In this document: positions 1 through 11,482 of the stretch, in pieces
How positions within the stretch are numbered: the stretch's first letter is position 1
Layout of the letters: the number at the start of each line of letters is the position of its first letter
Source: Capitulum mitella
Taxonomy: Eukaryota > Arthropoda > Thecostraca > Pollicipedomorpha > Pollicipedidae
Direction: 5' to 3'
NCBI GenBank assembly: GCA_030062745.1
Contig: CP099851.1
Coordinates: 9,860,393 to 9,924,392, forward strand
DNA: 64,000 nucleotides
Notes under the pieces: generated by a model
Databases searched by the model: none
The model's input: the letters and a program-made list of their open reading frames with translations, nothing else
What the model was told of the DNA's origin: nothing
Position numbers and translations under genes: made by a program

Positions 1-249
1 GATTCTAACCAACGTTCCCGGACATGGGAGTTGCCACCACCCGGCAGTTTCGCTCATAATTGAGACAGAGCAACAAAACGACAACTATCGTGTAGCTTAT
101 TTCTTTGTTATTCTAGTAGCGAACCTCTAAGATGGGAATGAGAATAATAACCCAAATAAATGTAATAATACATAATAATAAAAATAACATAATATATTCA
201 TTATATATGTATATGTATATGTATATGTCAGATATACATTATAATAACC

Positions 250-290
<41 letters not shown>

Positions 291-466
291 CAGAGGTGTT
301 TTCCGTCTCCGCCGTCACCCTAGCAGTTTAACCCTAGAAGGGTCTGCAAGCCACGCTTTTGTGGCGACTTGGTATAAAAATTAACCAAACCTTATATTCA
401 ATGACTGTCTCTGCTTCTCTAAGTCAAGGTCAAGTCAAAGAGAGGTCAAATGCTTTTATCATCTAC
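1..466. repeat. AT-rich flank with TA microsatellite
   Basis: This is an AT-rich stretch. It holds an ATGTAT-type repeat around 203-228 and an almost pure TA run at about 252-287. Reading frames across it only translate the dinucleotide run as Tyr/Ile or Tyr/Met alternation, so they are not genes. Two AGGTCA-type half-sites lie at 425-450. I see no gene here. Confidence 0.85.
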
Positions 467-1241
467 GTGGTGGGTATGTTTCCACTAATCCGCTAACCGC
501 TAATTAGCGAAGTTAAAATTTTCTTTACCGGATTAGCGTTTCCGTTAACTTTAAAAACCGTTAGCAGACAAATGAGTTTCAGCTAAATTTAGTTCCACTG
601 GCTTTAGATCCACCGGAAAGAATTCGCGCGTAGACAATAAAGTTTAGCGGTCAAAAGCGTCTGTAAATCCTAAAATCACAAATGTTTGTTCCTGTTTGTT
701 GTGATCGTGTCTGCGTCCGGCACGCTGTTGGCGTGACTGGACGACGCAGCAGCAGCTGAGCAGCATTGTGTAATTCTGCAGTTTAGATCAAAGCCATGGA
801 ATGTGGAAGTATGGACACCTGGAACATCCTCGGAATCCATGACGTCACTAGACCTCTAATCCCCGAGCCAACGGCAAGTGCTTGCAAATCGGTCATGTTC
901 AATGCCCATTACCACCATTTCCAGATATACCGGGAAAAACTCAAATCGACGGAAAGCTTATTTCATGCATTTTCCAAATACGGCATCCATGAGCCCCAGA
1001 TTACTCTAGCTTTTGAACAAAAGAATGCTTTACAAAGCCTTGCGTCCGACAGTGCTCTGCGGCACGCCAATAAAACCAAACGTAAGCTAAATCCATGTGA
1101 TTTAAATTAGCGGTTACCGGTTATCGTTAGCTTCCGCTATTTTTAGCGGTTTATCGCTTCAGCGTTATCGAGGTTCACTTCTGAGTTATCGGATTAGCGG
1201 TCCGCAAAGCTAATGTTTTCGGTTGGCTGTGCCCACCACTG
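465..1241. mobile_element. hAT-like TIR element with TTAGCG-rich ends
   Basis: The left end (GTGGTGGGTATG at 467) and the right end (the complement of CACAGCCCACCAC-like sequence ending in CCCACCACTG near 1241) form imperfect terminal inverted repeats. Just inside both ends lie many TTAGCG/CGCTAA hexamers in both orientations (about 486-660 and 1107-1215), which can fold back on each other. Ends of the type CAGTGGTGGGCA are known from hAT-type DNA transposons, so I infer a non-autonomous hAT-like element of about 0.78 kb. No target-site duplication is visible, which weakens the call. The unique centre carries the 104-codon frame described separately. Confidence 0.55.
796..1110 (+). CDS. 104-codon ORF inside a TIR element, unknown product
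   Basis: I do not recognise this protein. The frame starts at an ATG in a very good animal start context (AAGCCATGG) and runs 104 codons to a TAG-terminated end in otherwise AT-rich DNA. The predicted product is mixed polar/hydrophobic, with several His and two Cys in the first third and a basic C-terminus (KTKRKL). It has no clear membrane segment. It lies wholly between the TTAGCG-rich ends of the surrounding element, so it could be a remnant of a captured exon or transposon coding sequence, or simply a chance frame. No paralogue is visible elsewhere in the window. Confidence 0.2.
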   Translation: MECGSMDTWNILGIHDVTRPLIPEPTASACKSVMFNAHYHHFQIYREKLKSTESLFHAFSKYGIHEPQITLAFEQKNALQSLASDSALRHANKTKRKLNPCDLN

Positions 1242-4200
1242 ACCTTCAGTCATGCGGCTAGTGTTAAAAACTATGGTTTGCTACCATGCTTCAACATTGT
1301 TCCGATCATCGAGTGAGACAAGAATAGTTGCCGTTACTGAAATAACCTCTACAAACTACCGTTGGGTACTACGGTTGAACTACGGTTGAAAGGCATTTTG
1401 AGGCCAAAAGTCAGTAATCCTCGACCTTGGATAGGCCATTGGCCTCCCCAGCCCTGGAGCGTCGCCGAGCATACGCTGAAACAGTCATGAATGAAAAGCT
1501 GGCCCCATATCTCCCGAAGCGCCTGAGAGAAGCTAAACACAACTCAGTGACCTGACAAGAACTGTTAATCACGTCTGGAGGAAAGAAATGGGAAAGATTA
1601 AAGTCCGCTACATCGAGTTTCAGGCTCTTGACGCAGGCCGTTCGCCGACAATCTTAAAAAAAACCTCGTGGAGGTAGTAACCACCACTTCGTCCCGCGAA
1701 AGTTCTTAAATAATAATTAATACACAATAGCAAACTTGGAAAAAAACGTCAGGTACGGACTCACAGGTGAGGTGCCTTTTGGGATCACTCCAAGTTACTT
1801 GCCTACAACAAGATAAAGAGGAGTACATTCCGTAAACAAAAAAACGTCATATCCTTTGGCGAATTATATGAATTTTTGCGCAGCCTGTAACAAGGACGGA
1901 GCTCAACAGACAGCAATACTGCTGTCTGTCGTGTAGTAAATATTAAGTCCATTATCCTGTTCTCAGTCACATTTTCTACATTTCTATGTCTGCTATTTTG
2001 GTCATATTCATGGCCACGAAGCTAGAATATATGTAATAGTGCTTCTTACATCCTTTAACTTGACAGTGTTACCAAGTACCCTGTGATAAGGGTTCAGGCC
2101 CCAAACCTTTAAATGATGCTTTAAAATCCTGGCATATTTCTTTGTAGTATCATGTGCTTCGAGAGCAACAACATTTCCTCACACTGTTGTTTTTCAAGGG
2201 TGGCCCAACGCTACTTCACCCAAGCTGACCTGATTCGACATTTCGAAATGCGTTATTTGCTGTGGCTGGGAACACTTGCGTGAGCATAAGTTAATTATAA
2301 GTGCAGTTGAGCCTGGTGTCTACACAGGACATTGTATCTTCACATTTACAGGGTTTTTCTCGAGGCGCTTAACACGACATTTGCGGGGAGTTCCTGTTTC
2401 TTCCCCCACCATATGCAACTCAGTAACAAATCGACCGATCGAAATGTTGTCAACTGCAAATAATTACCATCAGTGCGGGCTTTCATAGAAGCTATGACTG
2501 TTGGTGCTTTAAGTCACGCATGACGTCACAGGTCAGGTCAAAATGCAAAAAAAAAACGAACGCTTCCACTTTTCTCATGTCGCACAAGTGCGTTCTATCG
2601 CTATTCACCATAGAGAACATCTTAAAAGGAGTACCGCCAGTACGAGTAAAAAAGTATAGTTAAAGTAACTCGCTTTGTCAGCGCACTCCGATGTGAAGCT
2701 ATGGCATAAAGTCTGCACCGGTGGCCCACATCGCAGCCGAAAGGAAATCAGCGAAAAACAAACAGGCGCACAGCGACGGCATGTAACGAGTACGCCGTCG
2801 ATGGGCCTGCTCCCGGTAGTGGGAGGTAAGGCAGAGGGTCGGACAGAGGTAGCCATGCCTCGCGACGCGGCGGAGCGGTGGCAGTACTGCTCAGCCGCGC
2901 CTCCTCCCGGCATCGCCCTCATCCGGCGCGCCAGGTCAGTCGAGCCACCGCGACACGCCATGGCGCTCGGAAAAATCCAGCGACGCCGGCACACAACACA
3001 GACTTCCCGAGGACTCCACACACCAGGTGGGACTTCACAAACCAGCCGCCCAGAACACAGCCGAGCACCGATCGGCAGCAGGCCCGCCACAGGGCGGTAA
3101 ACCAAGTCCAGGCCGACGTGCACAGCGGGCCCAGCGCCGTCACAGGCGAACACGCCCCGCGCGGGTCAAACGGGACGCATACGGCCGGACCAGCACAGCA
3201 AGGGTACCGCGCTCCTGCAACAGAGCCGGCGCGCCACGAGAGTCAGGCGCGACGAGCACTGGCTGTCCCCCCCTCATCCCCCCAGGAGTAAGACGCTGCA
3301 GTGAGCCCGGCAGCGCCTCCATTAGCCAGACGAGAGGACAAAACGGAGTCCCCAGGCAGCTGCCCTTCAGCATAGGCCACGCTCTTTGAAGTCCCTGTGG
3401 TTATTCCGAAATTCGGGGACGTATTTTATCTCATGGGACTGTTCTAAAACCTCGCAAAAGTGTTCCCAAGACATGTGTGAGAAAATGAAAAGGGGTCAAG
3501 ATTAAGGTCATTGTTTCCGAATCTCTCATTCTCTGTGCAACCGGTATATAAACAGACGGAAGAAATGACGAAGTCTTTTGCGGTTTAAACCAGGAGGATA
3601 ACTTTCGCAGTGCGCGAGCGTGACACACACCTCAACCCCCTGCAACAACAGCTGACCAATTTGTTTGTTTTCCATTTTTTTCCAACGCATCAGTCAGGAC
3701 TGACCATTAGCGTCGTAGTCGGAAGCCGACTAGTCTTGTGTCAAGGCGTGTGTCTCGTCAGGCGTCAGTCGGTCGTCTGCAGAGCTGACCGACTGCCGAG
3801 AATCACAGCACGCCACGCAGAACTCTGGTCACAACAGCTGACCCACCGCAGCGAATCGCAACACGACACGTAATGACCGGCATCAAACCGCAACGCCAAC
3901 TACTGAACAACTCTCAAACACTCGTTTGACCTGCACCACAGTTGACGGTGTATTCCCGGCCACGCGCTGACCCTCAGTCAGGTCAGACGCGCTCGCAAAG
4001 GTTGTCAATGCCAACGATTTCGTAAAAACAGCTTCAGATGCCACAAAACTGTGCTATGCACCAGTTCACGGGTAGAACAAGTTCCGTTGCGAGAATCAGC
4101 GCCCATAGCCCATAGATTTCCCCATAGCCCAAGCAAATAAAGTAAGGTTATGTGCCATAAATAAAAAATGCATAACTTTGTAAACGTTCAATGACCTTGA

Positions 4201-5089
4201 CATGAGTAACGCATGAGGCGACAATGGCGATGTTTACGAAATTTCAGCTAGCTCATTCATATTTTATTCTTTGTTTCATCTTTCTAATCGAATTTCTAGC
4301 AAATCTTTCAGTCCAGCTGGGACATGAACGGATCAGTTCAGACGAAGCTCATCTTTGACCTGCCCTTGGTCCGTAACCTTGCGTGACTATGACTCCAGAA
4401 TTTGATAGACATGCGCTAGGAGTTCATTGAAAGGTACACAAAGTTCCTACTTGATATCTGGAACGGTATGGAAGGCTTAAAAAAAACAGGAGGGCAAAAA
4501 CTATCCTCCCCTCTAACAAATGCCGGGTTAAGGATTCAACAGGCAAAACAGTGTCGAAACGAACCTTGTGACATCTGGACATAATGATAAAACGTCTGCA
4601 AAACGCAGTCGAATTGTGAACTGTATGCATCAAGTGGCGCAAGTCACGATGGTGGATTAAAACGTTTGCCTCCCAAGGACAAGGCGACGTGTTGCTCAAC
4701 GTGTTCCCTTTCCGCGTTCTATTGCGCAACATGAAGAACGGAATCTAACAGACGTTCGGCAGAGCTGACGCCCTGTGAGTGGCTGGTTTCGTCACTCCTG
4801 CCTGATGAACGTGGCCCCGGCGGCTACGCACCCCCGGAAGCTCTGGCCGGAGGCGGGCCACACCCGCCCTCGAACTTGGCCCGCCTTATTGGGGGGCCGC
4901 ACGTGACAGACATAGCCGATGTAATCGGAGCAGCAGCCTTGACTGCCCATGGCACCGCGTGCGACGCGGCAGCTCTGCAACTGCCGGCCGCCGCGGCTTC
5001 TTCCGGCTGGGGCGGCCGCCAATGCGACCGCAGCTGGAGGTCGCCCTAATCCGACCTCCTGAGAAAGTGTTCCGGACCCGGCGGCGTCA
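1242..5089. other. Intergenic stretch with two GC-rich patches, no recognised gene
   Basis: No conserved coding region or repeat family is recognised here. GC-rich patches at about 2680-3380 and 4790-5090 produce overlapping open frames on both strands (for example 182 codons on the minus strand at 2605-3153 and 141 codons on the plus strand at 2675-3100). Their translations are low-complexity Arg/Pro/Ala/Gly, as expected from composition. A TATATAAA run at about 3545-3552 has no initiator-like sequence 30 bases downstream. A half-palindromic TTCAATGACCT motif occurs near 4187. Confidence 0.5.
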
Positions 5090-5395
5090 TGAGTTGGCGG
5101 CGAGGACGGCATGCGCCCACTGACGGCAGGGAATACACGGCGTCATCAGGTGGCGGCGGTGGCGATCTGCGCCCGCTGACAGCAGGGAATACACGGCGTC
5201 ATCAGGTGGCGGCGGTGGCGATCTGCGCCCGCTGACAGCAGGGAATACACGGCGTCATCAGGTGGCGGCGGTGGCGACCAGCGCCCGCTGACGGCAGGGA
5301 ATACACGGCGTCATCAGGTTGCGGCGGCGGCGAACTGTGCCCGCTGATAACTGGGAATAAGACGGCTCGCCACGGTCGGCCGCAGACTGCACGGT
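5090..5395 (+). repeat. 56-bp minisatellite, about five units
   Basis: A GC-rich tandem array whose units start (GCGCCC-CTGA) at 5112, 5168, 5224, 5280 and 5336, so the period is 56 bp. The middle units are nearly identical, while the first and last are diverged (the last loses the GGCGTCATCAGG part). Because 56 is not a multiple of three, the reading frame shifts each unit, so the two overlapping minus-strand frames across it (5202-5538) are not repeat-encoded proteins. Confidence 0.95.
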
Positions 5396-5746
5396 GCTGC
5401 AGTCGCCGAGAACGCCGAGAAAAGCTTGGTGTCAAGTTCACTGATTACAGAACGCATGAAAACTACGTGGACTACGTGATCTGTCTTCAGACACCACCTG
5501 TTAAGTGTTGTAAATTGTTTGGTAATGTACCACGTCACACGGTAGCAATAACTTCACGCGTACGAATGAAAACTCCACTTTTGAACTAAACGTTTCCAAA
5601 GGCATGCAAAAACAATTGATCACAGCGTCACCTGCTGTGAGCTCTTTCATTAGACAACAGGATTGGTGCTGTGAGACTGCTCGACGAAATCAATTCAGTA
5701 TAGATGAAACAAGCATCGTAGACAAGGGGTTCGGTTCGTTGTTGGG

Positions 5747-5915
5747 GGCGGCGTAGTGTAGTGGTTACCTTGCTCGCCTTGTGGCAGAAAGGTCATCGGT
5801 TCGAGTCCGGGCAATAGCGGCATTTCGCCGTCTCTCGCGACATCCGGCGTGACAGGTTGTCACGCGAAATGACCCTGGCGTAGACAGCGTCATTAAGTAA
5901 CCAAATAACCAACCA
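5747..5915 (+). mobile_element. tRNA-derived SINE (tRNA-Val-like head)
   Basis: The 5' part resembles an animal tRNA. The A-box-like TAGTGTAGTGG is at about 5757, and the B box GGTTCGAGTCC is at about 5799-5809. The run GTAGTGTAGTGGTTACC followed by a CTCGCCTT stretch most resembles tRNA-Val. It is followed by an unrelated 3' body and a short AACCAAATAACCAACC-type tail ending near 5915. The acceptor stem does not pair and there is no tRNA 3' end, so this is a SINE and not a working tRNA gene. The internal pol III promoter boxes are intact by eye. Confidence 0.75.
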
Positions 5916-7629
5916 ACGGCCGTGTGGTAGTCAACTTGAAACGATGTTGGCCAGTTGCCAGCTGACCCGCGAACTAAATATTGAGTGACTTGAACCCTTC
6001 TTGCCAGGACGAGGGGACCAGCGGTCCACGAAATGAGCTACCGATCGCATTTCGTTTCATTCATCACTGCTACATCATACCACATCATCTGTCACATCAC
6101 TGACCACATCCGTTTTTATTTATTAGGAAGCGTCCACGAAGTGGGTGTTATGCCACCAGTCAGTACATAAATGCATAAATACAAAGAAGACCGTCAGTTA
6201 GTCAAAGAAATTACATCCACGGTCGGGGCATGACAAACAAAAACATGGCGGCCCGGTCACGGTGAAACAGGAACATGGTGGCAAAAGTCAAAGTTCTCAG
6301 GTGGACGGTACCGCATCTCGCGGGTTCCGGCGAACGCGGAAGACGAGAAGCGGCTCGCGTTTGGCGCTGGGAGGCGGACGCACGTGTGACGAGCATTGCT
6401 TTCAGGGTAAACGGAAAATTTTTGACATGAAGAGCTCCAATACACCCTGGCAAGATCGTCACTCGTCACGAAAACCTAAACGCTGCTCCACCCAAGTGAA
6501 CCTACGAAAAGCAGGGCTTATGTGATCTCCCTGACCACGGTCAGTCACCAGTCTTGCAGCGTAGTTGTGCAATTACAGTGACTCAATGTACTCTTTTCAG
6601 GCGACATTCAGCAGCACCACCCCACACTGAGGTGCAGCACAAGACGTACAAGCGGTACAAGAACATGGACTTGGACAGGAAGTTGTAGCGTTTCGAAAGT
6701 GAGTTGGCGGCGGATCTTGTAAGGAGTTCAAAGAACTGCGTTGCATCGTCTGACGGTAAAAGTTACGTGACTGTTCCAAGTAAGGGAAGGTCGGGCAGAA
6801 CACCCAGAACTTTGGTCGTTTTCGCCGACTGAAGAGTAGATGCATTGATTTCGGTACTAAAGTCTGCTGTCTTCATGTCTTCAAGAGAGGCTGGCGGTTC
6901 GAAAATTAGCGGGTATGCAAATAAATAATTGTTTCAAAAATCAAATGTCTGAAGTTTCCTTCGGAAACCGAGCCAAACGGCATGTCGGCACCAGGTTTCC
7001 TAACAAAAGGGGATAATGGCTCTAATGCCTCCGTTTCTCCCCGCCGTGGATTCTCCAGTGATCGTTACTAATGCGTTTTTTCTTTAGTAAATTTCGCGTC
7101 TTTTACCGCGAATTTAGCACATCTACAGTCAGTCAGTGACGGGTTTCAATGGTAGGCGGCATAAACTTTGTTTATCCCCCAGGAATGTAACTTTTTGGAG
7201 TCGAAATGGAAAGAGGCGGATAAAGACCGGGAAATGGATTTCACCGTGCGCGGCATGGTTCGAGACATGGGACACACTGCTCCGTGATGGTTCATAAGTT
7301 AATGAGAGACTCACGCATGATATTGGTTGCTATGTAGGTAAATGTAATACTTAAGTCTTTGGTTCAGTGCCCCGGTCACTAAAGTAACTTTTCCGAAATA
7401 AAGAGACAAGTCCAGCTATGAGCAAAGCCAGACAACCTTTTTTCACCCTAATTGAGGTCACATTAACTTCCGATTTCATACGTTGCATCCAAGACATATC
7501 TGATGACGGCTTTCAACACATTTTTCGGGGACAAGGCTGCTACGGAAATGCAGTTAGTGTCAGAAAATTGCGGGCATTATTTAGGCCATCACGTCATAAT
7601 GACCTAACTTATCATGTGTCAGTACACTA
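5916..7629. other. Intergenic, nothing recognised
   Basis: No coding frame above about 87 codons, no RNA gene and no repeat that I can match elsewhere in the window. A modestly GC-rich patch at 6280-6400 gives mirrored small frames on both strands without protein-like features. Confidence 0.4.
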
Positions 7630-7925
7630 GCATGGTCCAGACACTGAAGGTCGTTTGGAGATTTATCATGGTACGGTCCAGACACTGAGGGTTGCCTGGA
7701 GATTCACCTGGGTACTGTCCAGACACTGATGATTGTCTGGGGATTCACCAGGGTACTACCCAGACACTAAATGTTGTCTGGGGATCCACCAGGGTACGCT
7801 CTAGACGCTGAATGTTGTTTGGGATTCACCTGGGTACGGCCCAGACACTGAGCGCTGACTGGGGATTCACCAGGGTACGGTCCAGACACTGAAGGTTGTC
7901 TGGGATTCCGTGGGGTCCAGATGGC
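7630..7925 (+). repeat. 41-bp minisatellite, seven units
   Basis: Units begin GGTCCAGACACTGA at 7634, 7675, 7716, 7757, 7798, 7838 and 7879. The period is 41 bp, with one 40-bp unit. Each unit contains GTCTGG-GGATTCACC-GGGTAC with scattered substitutions. The period is not a multiple of three, so the small minus-strand frame through it (7767-7952) with its repeated Gly/Tyr/Pro pattern is a by-product of the array. Confidence 0.95.
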
Positions 7926-8035
7926 CGTACGCAGGATGAAGATTGTGCGCATGTTACTTACTACACGTTATCGTTACATGTTATCGTTACAATACTTCAT
8001 GTATGCGGGGCACTGGTCCCATGTTCCAAGTGGTT

Positions 8036-9230
8036 TCGACTAAACTGCTAAAAGGAAAATGTCAATGATGGAAATTGGGTTTGGGGTCAAAATCGAAGCT
8101 TTGCATCGCACGCAGACCTCTGCATTCGTTTATGCCTTCATCAAGATCAGGGTACTTAAGAAGACATCACAAACTTCCCGCAAACGGAGGATCCCAAGTC
8201 CAACAAGTTGCACGGTCACATGGATGACATCTGATTACTTATGTCCCAAATCTTGCTTGTGCTCAATGGTGTTAGTAATTTCGCAGCCCCTCACAAAATT
8301 TGGCGCCACCAGCATCAACGGTTTACAAACCAAAGGGCTCAGTGCCAAAGGGGTACATCCCAGCACGTGCGTCCCGCACGCACCAGGATGAAGTTATTGA
8401 CATGCAAAACAGCCATATGCAGTGACTAGTAACCGCGTATCACGTGCTCCTGTCTGTAAATTTTCAGCATCCTAGCGTTGGTAGTTAAGCGACAATGAAA
8501 AAGAGTTGTTTTTTTGGGTACGTCGCGCTTCACATGCAAGCTGCAACTCCCTTCCGAGATGAGTCCATCGAAACTGATCGTCCAGCTGCCAGACCGCCTT
8601 TCCAAGCCATTATCATCGCAACGAACTGCGCTGTTTGCGCCCGGGCATTGGCTCATAAGACAAACAAGTATGTAAAAGAGGCGCACGTGCGCCGCACGTG
8701 ACCCGTTGGACCATGTTCATCTTGTGACGTATCGCTGGATATCCCTAGTGCTGGTCTATCTGCCCACCAAATTTCAGACGCCTAGGTCACTCCTGACGGC
8801 ACTCGGGAGCTCCCGATTCCAAATCGAAACATGTTGCTGTGGATCGCCACGTGGATCGCACGTGGGTGCCGACCACAAAAGCACGCACCCACAAGTGGGG
8901 CCCATGTTGTCACCAAGTTTTGAGGCAACAGTGCCCGCTGTTTGACCGGTGACCGTGATTAACTGAATTATGCAGAGGTCCGGCTCGAGCCACGTGGCAC
9001 GTGCCACCCACCACGAATCGCTTCGACACCTGCACCACAAGCTGTCCGTCGAGTCAGCGCCCCCATGGAGCCACTTGTGTCGCGATCGGCCGGCGCATCC
9101 GGGCGCTGAATACTCGGAAGCTTGGACTGACTGACTGATAACCGCCTCGGTCTGAACTTTTGTTTTCGAGTGACTGCCATGCATGAGATCTCGCTTTTTC
9201 TCTTCGATTTTGAATAAAGGATGCAATCCA
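8036..9230 (+). mobile_element. About 1.2-kb interspersed element, copy 1
   Basis: This segment aligns by eye with 53290-54430 and 54480-55620. Shared landmarks in the same order include TTTGGGGTCAAAAT near the start (8081 and 53310), ATCGCACGCAGACCT, ACATGGATG-CATCTG, CAGCATCAACGGTTT/C, CAGCACGTGCGTCCCGCAC, a TATCTACCCACCAAATTTCAG block, and GTGGATCGCCACGTGGATCGCA. Frames inside are short and not conserved between copies, so it looks non-coding. Copies 2 and 3 end in a GCGTGC-AAA-GCACGC hairpin, which is missing here. The class is uncertain. Non-autonomous Helitron-like is possible because of the terminal hairpin, but no CTRR end is evident. Confidence 0.65.
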
Positions 9231-9399
9231 ATATAATCGGCAAGGTCATGACAATATGTACACGTCGGACTCGGCTCAGTAATCCGGAGAAACATAGCAT
9301 CTCATTTCTACGTTCTGGTCGAAGCAGCCGTGGCAGAAATGACATCATCTCGTGCCATGCACGCCTAAACATGTGCTTGAACAGGGCGGGTGTTGTGCG
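9231..9399 (-). repeat. About 160-bp repeat, inverted match at 39490-39650
   Basis: The block ATGACAATATGTACACG through AAACATAGC, TTTCTACGTTCTG, GACATCATCTCG and GTGCTTGAACAGG matches the reverse complement of 39490-39650, with the landmarks in the same order. It joins the end of the 1.2-kb element to a family A fragment. It may be part of a larger element of which only this piece is shared. Confidence 0.6.
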
Positions 9400-10210
9400 T
9401 ACCGTCAGACTTAGTCCGGTCAGGTCAATGCTGAGGCCACCAGAAGTTATCTCACGTCAAATCACCTGCTGGAATTTTTCTCCCAGAAAACTGTAATAAT
9501 CAAGTCGTTCACGTAGCTCTAAAGATGTTAGATGTAAAAGAAGGCCTTATTTGCCTATTTGGGGCAGGAAAAGAGCACCTTAAGTTGCATTTGGCCATTC
9601 CACGGAAAACTGAAAGTGGGGGAAAATGTCGACTTTCGCAAGGACAGGAATCGCGTTTTTTTATTGCAAAAGACTGTGCTTGGGCAGTCACACTGTAAAT
9701 GTCTTTACGATTCACATTAAGCATGAAACCATCATATTAAGGCCAAACAAGACCAGCCTTGGTCAGCCTTGGTCAGCCTTGGTCAGCCTTCTGAAGCCTA
9801 CAAGTCGGGAGTTTCTGGTCTCTGTCGTATCATCTTCTGCATTGTCATTGATCTGACACGACACGGCATTAGATCCTACAACATCGGTTTACGTAATACC
9901 TGTTCTACATCATGAGAACCATGCCCTAAATTATTTTCTTCAGACAAGTTTTACAGACACTGGGCGGCTGCAGCGTTAAGCCCCAGTATTGGGCAGGAAG
10001 TTATTTTAGCGATGGCCTAGGTTTTGAGACAAAAGAAAATAAGAAGACTGGGGCAGTAAAAACCTAACGGAAAGTAAACATGGGTATGGTTCATACTATG
10101 CGTGGCTTGTACGTATTCAAAACAAACAGCATTTTTCAAAATGTCAAATGAAGTTAGCCTAGTCTAAATGGGATTAGGTCAGTCTTGGAGGAAAAAAAGT
10201 TTTTGCCATA
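9400..10210 (+). mobile_element. Family A element, internal fragment
   Basis: Internal landmarks match the longer family A copies. These include the CACCAGAAGTTATCTCACGT / AATCAAGTCGTTCACG block (compare 29190-29270, 31160-31240 and 43100-43190), the AAAAGAGCAC block, AAGGCCAAACAAGACC before 9770, and the GCGATGGCCTAGGTTTT / GACTGGGGCAG block at 10010-10060 (compare 31750-31800 and 43880-43940). Both termini are missing. It carries a local four-fold GGTCAGCCTT decamer array at about 9761-9795. Confidence 0.6.
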
Positions 10211-10221
10211 CATCAAAGCTT

Positions 10222-11482
10222 TTAACCCTCGCCCGTATAGGGACGGTTGATGCAGCCCCCAGAGGTTTTCCAAAAATAACTTTCAAACGGCATGTTTGAT
10301 CCATCCGAAATTTGATGCCTGTGTGGGCATCCTCTCCGAATCTTATCCTGACAAGACTTTTCTTCTACATTGCCATGGTAACGGCATAATGACGGGAACC
10401 ACGACATAATGACGGGAACCATGCCAGCCGTTTTCGCACGCCGATGAGACCGGTTTACAACGGTCTCAGCTTTGTCTCACTGTAAGACGACTGAAGTACA
10501 CAGATACAACAAAATGTATCAATCGACTCCACACTGTATGTTTTATAGGACTATACACTGATTGTATAGACTTATGCTCACTGCCGGAATTATCGAGAGA
10601 GTAAACTGAGGTCATGAGTTACCGCGGGAAACACGTTTCTTCTGATCTTTGGAAATGCAATAGGAAATAGGTACCGCAAAACAACCTATATATTGGGGTT
10701 GGCTGAGTCGCAACAAAATGTGTGATATGAATTTGGAACAATTTATCTTTTGTTTCATCAAAAGAGGCCGCAATACAGCGAACGCCTGATTTTTACCCCG
10801 ACGGTCGGAGCGACGTCGGCCGCGGAGTGATGAGTACAATACCACGGCATGCCTAAAATTGGATTTTGCGTTTAATATGAACTCAAAAAAAAACGCTTTT
10901 AAGGCATCTAAGTTAAGGCGTATAGTTCATCCGAGGCCATTCTTGGTCACTGGCTTCAGATGACCTTGGACGACATAAGATAACTTTTATATATTATTCA
11001 ACAGTGCTACTTGTTAATAGAGATGCTACATTTGACTTTAACATGTATTATTATCCACAAAAATGTTTCTGCAGCTTCGAGAAGGCATTTAAACAGACCA
11101 ACTCTCTTCCGAAGGATTGACCAAGCATGACTTGGATCGAATTCCATGGTTAAAATACAATCATGCGGGGTACAGACAGACTCGCAATGGATTGGAAAAC
11201 ACTGTGATATCCATTTGGTTTCATCACCATTTATTCTTTGGCTTTCATTTGCGCTTAAACTCGAAAAAGTGCCGCCTTCCGTCAATTTTTGACATTTGAC
11301 CCGATCTGAAAGGTCATCCTTTGAACTGGGACCTTAAAAAGAGATACAATGGCGAGATCTCGACACGCACAATACGCTACTTTTTCCGCGACGCTCTAGG
11401 ACGCACGGCGTGGAAGTGGCGGGGGTCGTGCCAACCCCGCATACGTTCACGTTATGCACAAGGCCCCTTAAACGGGCGACGG
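10222..11482. other. TTAA-flanked transposon left end, then unassigned sequence
   Basis: At 10222-10225 a TTAA is followed by CCCTCGCCCGTATAGGG. This resembles the ends of the piggyBac-like family B elements (TTAA-CCC...CCCGTACGGG) and sits exactly where family A homology stops. I cannot place a matching right end. The rest, to 11482, shows no gene. Confidence 0.35.

Noticed and set aside
2605-3153. 182-codon minus-strand ORF and overlapping plus-strand ORFs in a GC-rich patch
   Set aside because: Open on both strands and several frames at once, low-complexity Arg/Pro/Ala/Gly translations and no motif: expected from high GC.
3545-3552. TATATAAA as a promoter
   Set aside because: No initiator-like or downstream element at the expected distance, and no coding sequence follows.
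5747-5820. Functional tRNA-Val gene
   Set aside because: The pol III boxes fit, but the acceptor stem does not pair and the sequence continues into a SINE body.
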